From NCBI RefSeq assembly GCF_022354825.1, contig NZ_CP031168.1:1179501-1243500 (forward strand): a stretch of 64,000 bases of DNA, written 5' to 3'. Below, in pieces: positions 1 to 6,949 of the stretch; the first letter of the stretch is position 1; every line of letters starts with the position of its first letter. The stretch comes from Paenibacillus sp. H1-7 (lineage in GTDB: Bacteria; Bacillota; Bacilli; Paenibacillales; NBRC-103111). The position numbers and the translations under genes were made by a program. The notes beneath the pieces are model-generated. The model did no database searches and was not told the DNA's origin. It saw only the letters and a program-made list of their open reading frames with translations.

Positions 1-1
1 C

Positions 2-1375
2 GTCAAGCGGGGGGAGACGGTCCTGCGCGAGGGGGACCCCGCAGACACATTTTATATGATCAGCAGCGGCAGGTTCGAGCTGCGATCCGCCTCGGAGCGG
101 CGAACGGTTCTCGGAACCGGAGATTATTTCGGCGAGATCGCTATGCTGACCCTGCAGCCCCAGACGGTGTCAGCCGTTGCCCTGGGAGACAGTGAGCTGC
201 TCGTTATGGGGCGGGCCGAGTTTCAAGCGATATTGAGCTATTATCCCCCGGTGAGAAGGCAGTTCGCAGAGGTGCTGCGTATCCGGAGGCCGGATTTGTC
301 CATGGACGCATCTTACGGTTCTCTGGAAAAGGACGGACAAGAAGCGGCTGTTCCTTCCCGCCGGGTGCCATCCGATACGGGGGGCAAAGTAAGCCGTCGC
401 CCGGCGAGATGGATCGACCTGTTATTCGTGCTGGGCGGGGCTTTTGTCGGCTGTACGGTACTGGCCGTTTGGACACAGCATCCGCTGTGGCGCATAGCGG
501 CTTTGCTGGTTGGCGGCATGGTCGGTCCCGTCACTTTTGTTGCCTATGTAAGGAGCTCGCAGCTGCTCGGCTTTTCGCCGGCCCGGCTGGCATCGGTCTT
601 TCTTTCATCGGCGGCCGTAGCGGTTCCGCTCGCTTGGATGGCGGAACGGCATTGGCTGTTCGCCCGAACGGATAGCGCCGGCTTTTCAGAGTGGACCGTT
701 CCCCTATCGGTGGCCCTTATCGAGGAGGCGGCCAAGCTGATCGTGTGTGCCGTACTGCTGAGAGGCGGCCGGATGAGGTTCCTGATGGACGCCGTTGTGT
801 TCGGAGCTGCAGCCGGCATGGGCTTTGCGGCTATCGAGAGCATAGTGTACGGGTGGTCGTACGGGGGGCAAGGAGCGACGGGAGACATGCTGGCGGTACT
901 GTGGGTGCGAACTTTGCTATCCCCGTTAGGACACGGTACATGGACGGCGATCGCCGCTGCCGGCATATGGTATGGATATAACCGGCGATCGGCGGCGCTG
1001 GTGAGAGGAAGCCGGGCATGGCTGCTGGCGCTGGCTCTTCCTTTATCGGCGGTGCTGCTTCACATGCTGTGGGACTACCATTTTATAGTAGGTGTTTGGC
1101 GTGTGTTGTCTATGGTTACGGTCGGAGCAGGGGGCTTGCTCATCCTGTACTTGCTAATCCGCAAGGGAGCGCGGGATGAGGATATGGCGGTGACGGCACT
1201 TAATCCACTGCTGCAGCGCGAAGCGGCTGATGAAGCTCCCGGGCTTGGCGAACAGTTGGAGGCTAAAGCGCGCTCGCCTCTGATCTGCTCTGCATGCCGG
1301 ACCCAGTCTCCGCCGGATGCCCGTTATTGCGCCCGGTGCGGACAAGCGTTAAAGCTCGGACGGCAGTCCGGCTGA
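2..1375 (+). CDS. cNMP-binding domain / PrsW-type membrane protease / zinc-ribbon fusion (5' end outside window)
   Basis: The frame is open from base 2, so the N-terminus lies upstream; about 457 residues are visible. The first ~95 residues read as the end of a cyclic-nucleotide-binding beta-barrel (REGDPADTFYMISSG, then GDYFGEIAML). A basic linker is followed by about eight hydrophobic segments. These carry PrsW-family signatures: EEAAK near base 722, then FGAAAGMGFAAIES, a histidine in SPLGHGTWTAI, and LLHMLWDYH. PrsW proteins are membrane-embedded glutamic/metal-type proteases that cleave anti-sigma factors. The C-terminus has a CxxC-(11)-CxxC zinc ribbon. The fusion suggests protease or scaffold activity gated by a ligand or by membrane state, which is inference. 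The PrsW assignment is fairly secure; the ligand of the cNMP domain is unknown. Confidence 0.8.
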   Translation, partial: VKRGETVLREGDPADTFYMISSGRFELRSASERRTVLGTGDYFGEIAMLTLQPQTVSAVALGDSELLVMGRAEFQAILSYYPPVRRQFAEVLRIRRPDLSMDASYGSLEKDGQEAAVPSRRVPSDTGGKVSRRPARWIDLLFVLGGAFVGCTVLAVWTQHPLWRIAALLVGGMVGPVTFVAYVRSSQLLGFSPARLASVFLSSAAVAVPLAWMAERHWLFARTDSAGFSEWTVPLSVALIEEAAKLIVCAVLLRGGRMRFLMDAVVFGAAAGMGFAAIESIVYGWSYGGQGATGDMLAVLWVRTLLSPLGHGTWTAIAAAGIWYGYNRRSAALVRGSRAWLLALALPLSAVLLHMLWDYHFIVGVWRVLSMVTVGAGGLLILYLLIRKGARDEDMAVTALNPLLQREAADEAPGLGEQLEAKARSPLICSACRTQSPPDARYCARCGQALKLGRQSG

Positions 1376-1491
1376 CGAGACATGCCCTGCTTTGAGATGA
1401 CGGTCCAAAGTGATAAAATGAGACTTGATGTTTTCCTGCAAAAGCTCAATAATTGACCGGTGGACAAAATTAGGCAAAGGGGTACAAATAG

Positions 1492-2724
1492 ATGGAATCC
1501 TTCGAGAAAAACCTGGAAAAATATGCCGAGCTCGTCATTAAGGTGGGCGTTAACATTCAGCCGGGGCAGGTGCTGTTTGTCGAGTCTCCGATTGAGGTAG
1601 CGCCTTTTACCCGTAAAGTGGTACAAAAAGCTTACGAGGCGGGAGCCAAATATGTTCAAGTCTCCTGGGACGATGAAGCGGTAACTCGTACGCGGTTCGA
1701 GTATGCGCCTGATGAATCGTTCGGATTTTACCCGGAATGGACAGCCAAAATGATGGAGCAGCTGGCCGAGGGCGGAGGCGCCCTGCTCAACATTAAAGTG
1801 CCGAACCCGGATCTGTATGACGGCATCGATTCGCATAAGGTCACCACGGCAACGCGTGCCGCTTCGGTAGCAAGACAAAAGTTTCAGGGCTACGTGCGCA
1901 ACAAGTCGTTCAGCTGGTGTCTCGTCAAGGCGCCTACGAAAGCTTGGGCGTCGAGGGTGTTCGCCGACTTGCCGGAAGAAGAGCAGGTGCCAGCGATGTG
2001 GGACACGCTGTTCCAAATTAATAGAGTGGATACGGAAGATCCGGTAGCGGCATGGCAGGACCATATCGCCAAGCTGAAAAGCATGAGAGAACGGCTTAAC
2101 AACAAAAAGTACAAGCGGCTTCATTACAAAGCGCCGGGAACGGATTTATCCGTGGAGCTGCCGGAAGGCCATGTATGGTACGGCGGGGCCAGCTTTAACG
2201 ATCAGGGCGTTTCGTTCGTAGCCAACATGCCGACCGAAGAAGTATTCACGATGCCGCACCGACATGGAGTGAATGGTACGGTGACGAGCACCAAGCCGCT
2301 GAATTTGAACGGACGGCTCGTCGACCGGTTCTCCTTCCGCTTCGAGAACGGGAAGGTGGTCGATTACACCGCAGAGGTCGGCTTGGAATATTTGAAGGAT
2401 TTGCTGGACACGGATGAGGGAGCGCGTTATCTTGGAGAAGTCGCTCTGGTGCCGCATCATTCGCCGATTTCGGATTTAAACCGGATTTTCTACAATACCG
2501 GAGTGGACGAAAATGCCTCCTGTCACTTTGCCGTCGGCAGCGCGTATCCTTTCACCTTGGAGAACGGGACGAAAATGTCCCGCGACGAGCTGCTGCAGCG
2601 CGGAGCTAACGTGAGCTTGACGCACGTGGATTTTATGATCGGCTCGTCCGAGCTGAGTATCGACGGAGAGCTGGAGGACGGAACGATGGAGCCTGTGTTC
2701 CGCAACGGCAACTGGGCATTGTAA
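1492..2724 (+). CDS. M29-family metalloaminopeptidase
   Basis: A 410-residue cytosolic aminopeptidase of the AmpS/PepS/thermophilic-aminopeptidase family, which removes N-terminal residues using two divalent metals. Expected M29 ligands are visible: Glu in MPTEEVF, Glu in LGEVALV, His and Tyr in ENASCHFAVGSAYPF, and His/Asp in THVDFMIG. The length is normal for the family. An AAAGGGG ribosome site precedes ATG 1492. It sits alone and is closed by a strong terminator at 2743-2784. It is probably a housekeeping peptide-recycling enzyme. Confidence 0.93.
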   Translation: MESFEKNLEKYAELVIKVGVNIQPGQVLFVESPIEVAPFTRKVVQKAYEAGAKYVQVSWDDEAVTRTRFEYAPDESFGFYPEWTAKMMEQLAEGGGALLNIKVPNPDLYDGIDSHKVTTATRAASVARQKFQGYVRNKSFSWCLVKAPTKAWASRVFADLPEEEQVPAMWDTLFQINRVDTEDPVAAWQDHIAKLKSMRERLNNKKYKRLHYKAPGTDLSVELPEGHVWYGGASFNDQGVSFVANMPTEEVFTMPHRHGVNGTVTSTKPLNLNGRLVDRFSFRFENGKVVDYTAEVGLEYLKDLLDTDEGARYLGEVALVPHHSPISDLNRIFYNTGVDENASCHFAVGSAYPFTLENGTKMSRDELLQRGANVSLTHVDFMIGSSELSIDGELEDGTMEPVFRNGNWAL

Positions 2725-2742
2725 TCGGGCAAGTGTACAACC

Positions 2743-2784
2743 AAACCGCGAAAGCCTTGATCGGCAAGGGCTTTCGCGGTTTTA
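2743..2784 (+). terminator. Intrinsic terminator of the aminopeptidase gene
   Basis: A 13-14 bp GC-rich stem (AAACCGCGAAAGCC pairing with GGGCTTTCGCGGTTT) closes an 11-base loop and is followed by a short T tract. Confidence 0.85.
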
Positions 2785-2846
2785 CAATGGATAAGATTCC
2801 GAGTTCATCGGATGTATTTGTTATTTCGTGAAAAGAGGTGATTGCC

Positions 2847-3320
2847 ATGGCAGCCAAAACCAATGCAAGCCGCATCCTCGATAAGCTGAACATTCCGTAT
2901 ACATTGCACGAATACGAGTGGGACGAGGATCATTTGGACGCCCATACCGTAGCGGACAAGGTGGGTCTTCCTTGTGAGCAGCTGTTCAAGACGCTCGTGC
3001 TGCGGGGAGACAAAACCGGTATCGTTATGGCGTGCATTCCCGGAGATAAGGAGCTTGATCTGAAGAAGCTTGCCGCCGCAAGCGGCAACAAGAAGGCGGA
3101 GATGGTGCCGGTCAAGGACATCGTCACATTGACCGGCTATATTCGCGGAGGTGTGTCGCCACTCGGCTGCAAGAAGAAGTACCCGCTCTATATAGAGCGG
3201 GCGGTTCTGCCAATCGATACGGTTAGCATTAGCGCCGGCAAGCGCGGTCTGCAAATTTTCCTGAAAGGCACGGATTTGGTCAGCGCCTGCGAAGGCATCG
3301 TTTCGGATATTACGATGTGA
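2847..3320 (+). CDS. ybaK: YbaK/EbsC-family aminoacyl-tRNA deacylase
   Basis: A 157-residue protein that matches the YbaK family throughout, including [20 protein letters not shown], the conserved lysine in KTLVL, and [13 protein letters not shown] near the end. YbaK hydrolyses Cys-tRNA(Pro) formed by mischarging and acts in trans in the cytosol. ATG 2847 was chosen because AGAGGTG lies six bases upstream; an in-frame GTG at 2838 is buried in that ribosome site. The gene ends two bases before the convergent exporter gene, and no terminator separates them. Confidence 0.92.
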   Translation: MAAKTNASRILDKLNIPYTLHEYEWDEDHLDAHTVADKVGLPCEQLFKTLVLRGDKTGIVMACIPGDKELDLKKLAAASGNKKAEMVPVKDIVTLTGYIRGGVSPLGCKKKYPLYIERAVLPIDTVSISAGKRGLQIFLKGTDLVSACEGIVSDITM

Positions 3321-3322
3321 GT

Positions 3323-4855
3323 CTACGCAGACTTCTTATCGGAAGAAGGCTGCACCAGCCGATGATTGCCCATCCACAGGCTGGCGGCGAGGGCAAGAAC
3401 AACGCAGACGGCGCCGGCTGCGAACACGGCTTGCAGCGCGTCGCTGAACACGAGCTGCAGGCTCTCCAGTATGGGCTGCGGCAGGGCAGCCCTGGCTCCG
3501 GCGTCGAGCAGCAACTGGGGATTCGCGTACTGCTGCACTTGATCGGCCGGAATCGACCGGCCTCCTTGCAGCAGTCCCGAAGCCGTACGCGCCGCCAGCA
3601 AGGCGCCAAGGACACTTACGCCGATCGTTCCTCCGATCGAGCGGCAAAATTGACTCATCGAGGTCGCGACTCCTCGCATATTCCATTCGACGGCGCTTTG
3701 AGCCGCCGTACCGAGTACCGGGAACACGGCCCCCATGCCCAGGCCGGTAAGGATCAGAGTGATGACGATTTGCGTCATCGTGGTCTCGATCGTCATCCGG
3801 CTTAGCAAGCAGAATCCGGCCGCCATGAGGAGAAAGCTCGGAATGAGGATAGAACGGTAGGAGAGCTTGCTCATAAGCCTGCCGCATAATGTAGAGGTTA
3901 TTGCAGATGCGAGCATGAGAGGCGTTAACGTATAGCCTGCAGCGGAAGGACTGACACCGATTACGCCTTGTACATAGAGTGGAATATAGGCGATTGCGCC
4001 GAACATAGCGGCGCTTATTAGGAAGCCTGTGATGCTGCTGGACGCAATCAGACGATGGCGAAATAAGGCAAGCGGGATCAGCGGCTCCTTGACTTTCGTT
4101 TCCATCCATAGGAATAGGCAGAGCAGCAAGACCCCGGCTGACAGCAGCCCGATGACCGGTGCGGACAACCAGCCGCTGCCCGCTGCGCCTGCATGCGGTT
4201 CTCCGCCAAGGACCAGGGCTAGAAGGACGGCGACAATAGCGCTTGTAAAAGTTATTGCGCCAAACCAGTCCACATGGCGTTGTTCGCTGCCGGTCCGTTC
4301 TTTCAAAGAGAATGCAATCAACAGAAGTGCAGGAATGCCGATAGGCAGGTTTAAGTAAAATACGGAGCTCCAATGCGTATATTGTACCAGAATTCCGCCG
4401 ACGGTCGGCCCAAGCAAGCTGGCCAGCGTAAAGACGGCGCTGAACGACCCCATAAATTTGCCCCTTTGTTCCGGAGGGAAGAGATCCGCCATAATGGTAA
4501 AAGCAATCGGCATCAGAGCGCCGGCGCCGATGCCTTGAATGCCTCTGCTTACGATCAAGCCGGTCATGCCGGTGCTGAGCCCGCACAATACCGAGCCTGC
4601 AAGAAATAGCAGCATCCCGATGATATACATCGTTTTACGGCCATATACATCCGCCAGCTTGCCGTACAAAGGCATGCTTGCTGTGGAAGTCAGCATATAG
4701 ATGGAGAAAACCCAGCTGTATACGGATAAGCCGCCGAGCTCCTTGACGATGGTGGGCATAGCGGTTGTGACTACGGTCTGTTCGATCGATGCCAATAGTA
4801 ATCCCAGGATGAGGCCGGTAACTATAATGCGTTGTTTAAATAAAGAATAAGGCAT
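3323..4855 (-). CDS. DHA2-family (EmrB/QacA type) 14-helix drug exporter
   Basis: A 510-residue major-facilitator protein. The first helix carries the DHA2 motif LLLASIEQTVVTTAMPTI, followed by motif A, LYGKLADVYGRKTMY. Fourteen hydrophobic segments are expected, and the length fits proton-coupled multidrug exporters. The RBS is GAGGAG seven bases before the ATG. No regulator adjoins it. The promoter would lie in the 335-bp gap up to 5190. The substrate cannot be predicted from sequence. Confidence 0.92.
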   Translation of the reverse strand: MPYSLFKQRIIVTGLILGLLLASIEQTVVTTAMPTIVKELGGLSVYSWVFSIYMLTSTASMPLYGKLADVYGRKTMYIIGMLLFLAGSVLCGLSTGMTGLIVSRGIQGIGAGALMPIAFTIMADLFPPEQRGKFMGSFSAVFTLASLLGPTVGGILVQYTHWSSVFYLNLPIGIPALLLIAFSLKERTGSEQRHVDWFGAITFTSAIVAVLLALVLGGEPHAGAAGSGWLSAPVIGLLSAGVLLLCLFLWMETKVKEPLIPLALFRHRLIASSSITGFLISAAMFGAIAYIPLYVQGVIGVSPSAAGYTLTPLMLASAITSTLCGRLMSKLSYRSILIPSFLLMAAGFCLLSRMTIETTMTQIVITLILTGLGMGAVFPVLGTAAQSAVEWNMRGVATSMSQFCRSIGGTIGVSVLGALLAARTASGLLQGGRSIPADQVQQYANPQLLLDAGARAALPQPILESLQLVFSDALQAVFAAGAVCVVLALAASLWMGNHRLVQPSSDKKSA

Positions 4856-4944
4856 GCTTCACACTCCTCGCATATTGGTTATGATGTGGAAGCTGCCCCG
4901 CGGTAGCAGCACAACTAACTATAGTGAAAAAAGGCAAAAAAGAA

Positions 4945-5078
4945 TAGACTTTTTCTTGCCATTGATCTATCATATAGATAGAGTACGCCCCTAATCTTAA
5001 TTTACCTTTATTTTCCAAATGCGATAAAAAGCTAAGGCAGCAGAGAACCCGCCAGGTCTCCACTGCCTTTTTTGCGTC
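4945..5078 (+). ncRNA. Candidate short transcript: promoter plus orphan terminator
   Basis: In the 335-bp gap between the exporter start and the next gene, TAGACT at 4945-4950 and TATCAT at 4968-4973 are 17 bp apart. A clear intrinsic terminator follows at 5033-5078 (AAGGCAG, inner GAGA/TCTC, CTGCCTTTTTT). No plus-strand gene precedes this terminator, so a transcript of about 100 nt is the simplest reading. It could also be an attenuated leader of the gene at 5200. The hairpin also has a weaker T tract on the minus strand. Confidence 0.35.
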
Positions 5079-5199
5079 ATCTTATAACTTTATCCTATAG
5101 AATAATTCGTAAAATGTATTTTACAAGCGCAGAGCGGCAAGCTCATAATAGGAGTAACTCAAATTGTGATTCCAAAATATTGAAAATGGGGTGTTCCGG

Positions 5200-5769
5200 A
5201 TGGGCAAGCAGTTTCCGTCTATGCTTCCTGAGCATGAGGAGTTTATTCGCAAGCAGCGTATCTTTTTTGTTGGATCCGCACCATTGGATGCGGAGGGGCA
5301 TGTCAATCTTTCGCCGAAGGGCCACGACGTGTTCCGTATTTTTTCTCCGACGGAGGTCGCTTATTTGGATTTGACCGGCAGCGGCAACGAGACAAGTGCA
5401 CATGTGGAGGAAAACGGCAGGCTCACCTTGATGTTCATAGCCTTTGAAGGACCGCCGATGATATTGCGTCTATACGGAACCGGGCGTGTTATTTTACCCG
5501 AGATGCCGGAATGGGATGAGCTGGCGGGGCATTTCGACCTGTTGGCGGGGGCGCGCCAAATTATTTATTCGAACATTCATGCGGTCAAGACCTCCTGCGG
5601 CTACAGCGTTCCCTTCTTCGATTATTCGGGCGAAAGAGAAACGCTGCAAAAATGGGCCGCTCACAAAGGAGAGCAGGGATTGCAAGCCTACCGTCAAGAG
5701 AAAAATACAGTTAGCATGGACGGTAGAATGACACCTATCGGACGCAGCTTCGCTTCAGCGGATCAGTAA
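5200..5769 (+). CDS. Pyridoxamine-phosphate-oxidase-fold flavoprotein
   Basis: A 189-residue protein of the split-barrel FMN-binding family. The N-terminus contains KQRIFFVGSAPLDAEGHVNLSPKG, then a beta-rich core (LDLTGSGNETSAHVEENGRLTLMF) and PPMILRLYGTGRV, typical of general-stress or pyridoxamine-oxidase-like proteins of unknown substrate. ATG 5200 was preferred to an in-frame GTG at 5191, because GGGGTG lies just before it. The gene is monocistronic. The C-terminal third, with HAVKTSCGYSVPFFDY, is typical of this subgroup. Confidence 0.82.
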   Translation: MGKQFPSMLPEHEEFIRKQRIFFVGSAPLDAEGHVNLSPKGHDVFRIFSPTEVAYLDLTGSGNETSAHVEENGRLTLMFIAFEGPPMILRLYGTGRVILPEMPEWDELAGHFDLLAGARQIIYSNIHAVKTSCGYSVPFFDYSGERETLQKWAAHKGEQGLQAYRQEKNTVSMDGRMTPIGRSFASADQ

Positions 5770-6002
5770 CCGTGCGGGTACAGCGGTGAACAAATAAATA
5801 GCCCGGTCCTCGAAGCAGCGGGCTTCATCGCCTCTTCGGCCGGGCGGCTGCGGCAGGCACGCAAAGGCCTGATATTACGCTATGCCTCATCCTATTGGTG
5901 AATAACTGTGAAAGCTGCTGGAGGTAGAACGGATCGATTGATTTAAATATGGTTCGACATTTAATTTCGTATTTACCGTGGGTGTTGTAACAGGGGGAGA
6001 GG

Positions 6003-6191
6003 TTATTCCATCCAATAATTAGGCACTTGTACCCGGGAAGGCTGGCAGAGCTTGTCTGCACCGACCACACCGTGCAGCTGCCGTTTTTCTATTTCAGTGA
6101 TCAGAAGGCGGATAAAATCCGGATCCAGCTCCATTCGCACCGCTTCCGCATAACAGTAGATTAATTCTTTGTCTCCAAGCGAGTTATACAT
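6003..6191 (-). CDS. sda: Sda-like sporulation histidine-kinase inhibitor
   Basis: A 62-residue protein whose first 40 residues fit the Sda helical hairpin: LGDKELIYCYAEAVRMELD, then PDFIRLLITEIEKRQL. In Bacillus, Sda binds KinA/KinB and blocks phosphorelay entry into sporulation when DNA replication is perturbed. Here a C-terminal tail of about 20 extra residues is present. The start overlaps the upstream gene by 31 bases, so the two are probably translated together. No obvious DnaA box was seen upstream. Confidence 0.7.
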   Translation of the reverse strand: MYNSLGDKELIYCYAEAVRMELDPDFIRLLITEIEKRQLHGVVGADKLCQPSRVQVPNYWME

Positions 6192-6445
6192 TCCATCTGC
6201 GCTCCTTTTACATCGTAGACCCTCATATCGATTCGTCTTGCGGCCGCTTCGGCGACCTGTTTGAACTTATGGGCTCTGCGTACGATTTCCGCCGACAGCT
6301 CCTGCAAATAAGGCTCGCATGAGAGCGAGTCCGGCAATTGCAGAAGATGCTCTCTATGATTATAGAGAACGGTTTGAATGGCGAGAGTTAAGTACGCTTC
6401 ATCACCGGGATCTTCATTATGGAAGAGAGATTTGCAGGTATTCAT
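6161..6445 (-). CDS. Hypothetical protein preceding the Sda-like gene
   Basis: A 94-residue, mainly alpha-helical, charged protein that I do not recognise. GGGGAATAT precedes its ATG. Its 3' end overlaps the Sda-like gene, which suggests a two-gene unit. It has no signal peptide or membrane segment. The helix LQELSAEIVRRAHKFKQVAE could mediate dimerisation. A sporulation or cell-cycle role would be guesswork based only on the neighbour. Confidence 0.5.
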   Translation of the reverse strand: MNTCKSLFHNEDPGDEAYLTLAIQTVLYNHREHLLQLPDSLSCEPYLQELSAEIVRRAHKFKQVAEAAARRIDMRVYDVKGAQMECITRLETKN

Positions 6446-6507
6446 ATATTCCCCACAATTACCAGATTATTGTTATTTTATTATATAATAGATTGTACAG
6501 CGTTTGA

Positions 6508-6524
6508 GTGCAAAAAAATTGCAC
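6508..6524. promoter_or_regulatory. Palindrome upstream of the Sda-like unit
   Basis: GTGCAA-AAAAA-TTGCAC is a perfect six-base inverted repeat in an AT-rich stretch. It lies about 65 bases upstream of the 94-residue gene's start. An operator is possible; nothing identifies the protein. Confidence 0.3.
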
Positions 6525-6562
6525 ACGCGTACATACATATTTGCATTTTCCGCCTTATCATT

Positions 6563-6618
6563 TGACAAAAAATGAAAAGAGATTGCATATTCGGACAGGT
6601 CCATAATATACAATCTCT
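6563..6618 (-). terminator. Intrinsic terminator of the ComX-like gene
   Basis: AGAGATTG (6578-6585) pairs with CAATCTCT (6611-6618). On the minus strand the stem is followed by a T-rich run, so it ends the short transcript that starts near 6905. Confidence 0.75.
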
Positions 6619-6651
6619 CTATCATTTGGTAAAATAATGAAATAACTAGAA

Positions 6652-6864
6652 TTAATACCAGTTATCCAAAACGTTAGCTTTCTTTATGTAATCGCTTGTT
6701 GTCCGGGAAAGCATCTTCATCACGGCTTGTCCTTCCTGAGCCGTTAAAGACCAGGCTTGAGCCCAATCCGTGTTTTGAAACAGACTTGCTACTTCTTGAG
6801 AATCCATTTGTTTCAATCTGCGCACCGCGTCCTGTAATCCTTGAGAGTAAGTTACAGATACCAT
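6652..6864 (-). CDS. comX: Candidate ComX-type prenylated pheromone precursor
   Basis: A 70-residue peptide with ribosome site GGTGAGGTA before ATG 6864. It is helical, with no signal sequence, and ends NVLDNWY. ComX precursors are 50-75 residues, poorly conserved, and carry a tryptophan within a few residues of the C-terminus. That tryptophan is prenylated by ComQ during maturation and secretion. Here the only C-terminal tryptophan is the penultimate residue. The assignment rests on that tryptophan, the length, its own terminator, and its position 85 bp divergent from a ComP-like kinase with a ComQ-like gene in the same cluster. No clear sequence similarity to Bacillus ComX was recalled. Confidence 0.7.
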   Translation of the reverse strand: MVSVTYSQGLQDAVRRLKQMDSQEVASLFQNTDWAQAWSLTAQEGQAVMKMLSRTTSDYIKKANVLDNWY

Positions 6865-6891
6865 GAGAACTACCTCACCTTCTACAATATT

Positions 6892-6919
6892 TTTACATTT
6901 ATTACATATTTATTATATC
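6892..6919 (+). promoter_or_regulatory. Candidate promoter of the comP-comA-comQ operon
   Basis: TTTACA (6892-6897), a 16-bp spacer and TATATC (6914-6919) lie 31 bp before the ATG at 6950, whose ribosome site is AAGGGGGAT. The -10 overlaps that of the divergent comX-like promoter. Confidence 0.4.
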
Positions 6920-6938
6920 ACTTTTTTTGGAAAAACAA
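6912..6938 (-). promoter_or_regulatory. Candidate promoter of the comX-like gene
   Basis: On the minus strand, TTGTTT (6938-6933) and a perfect TATAAT (6917-6912) are 15 bp apart. The short spacer and overlap with the divergent promoter could make the two directions mutually exclusive. Confidence 0.45.
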
Positions 6939-6949
6939 GGGGGATTTTG

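Noticed and set aside
3336..4586. 416-residue minus-strand frame
   Set aside because: Out-of-frame shadow of the drug exporter on the same strand; Arg-rich with no helices.
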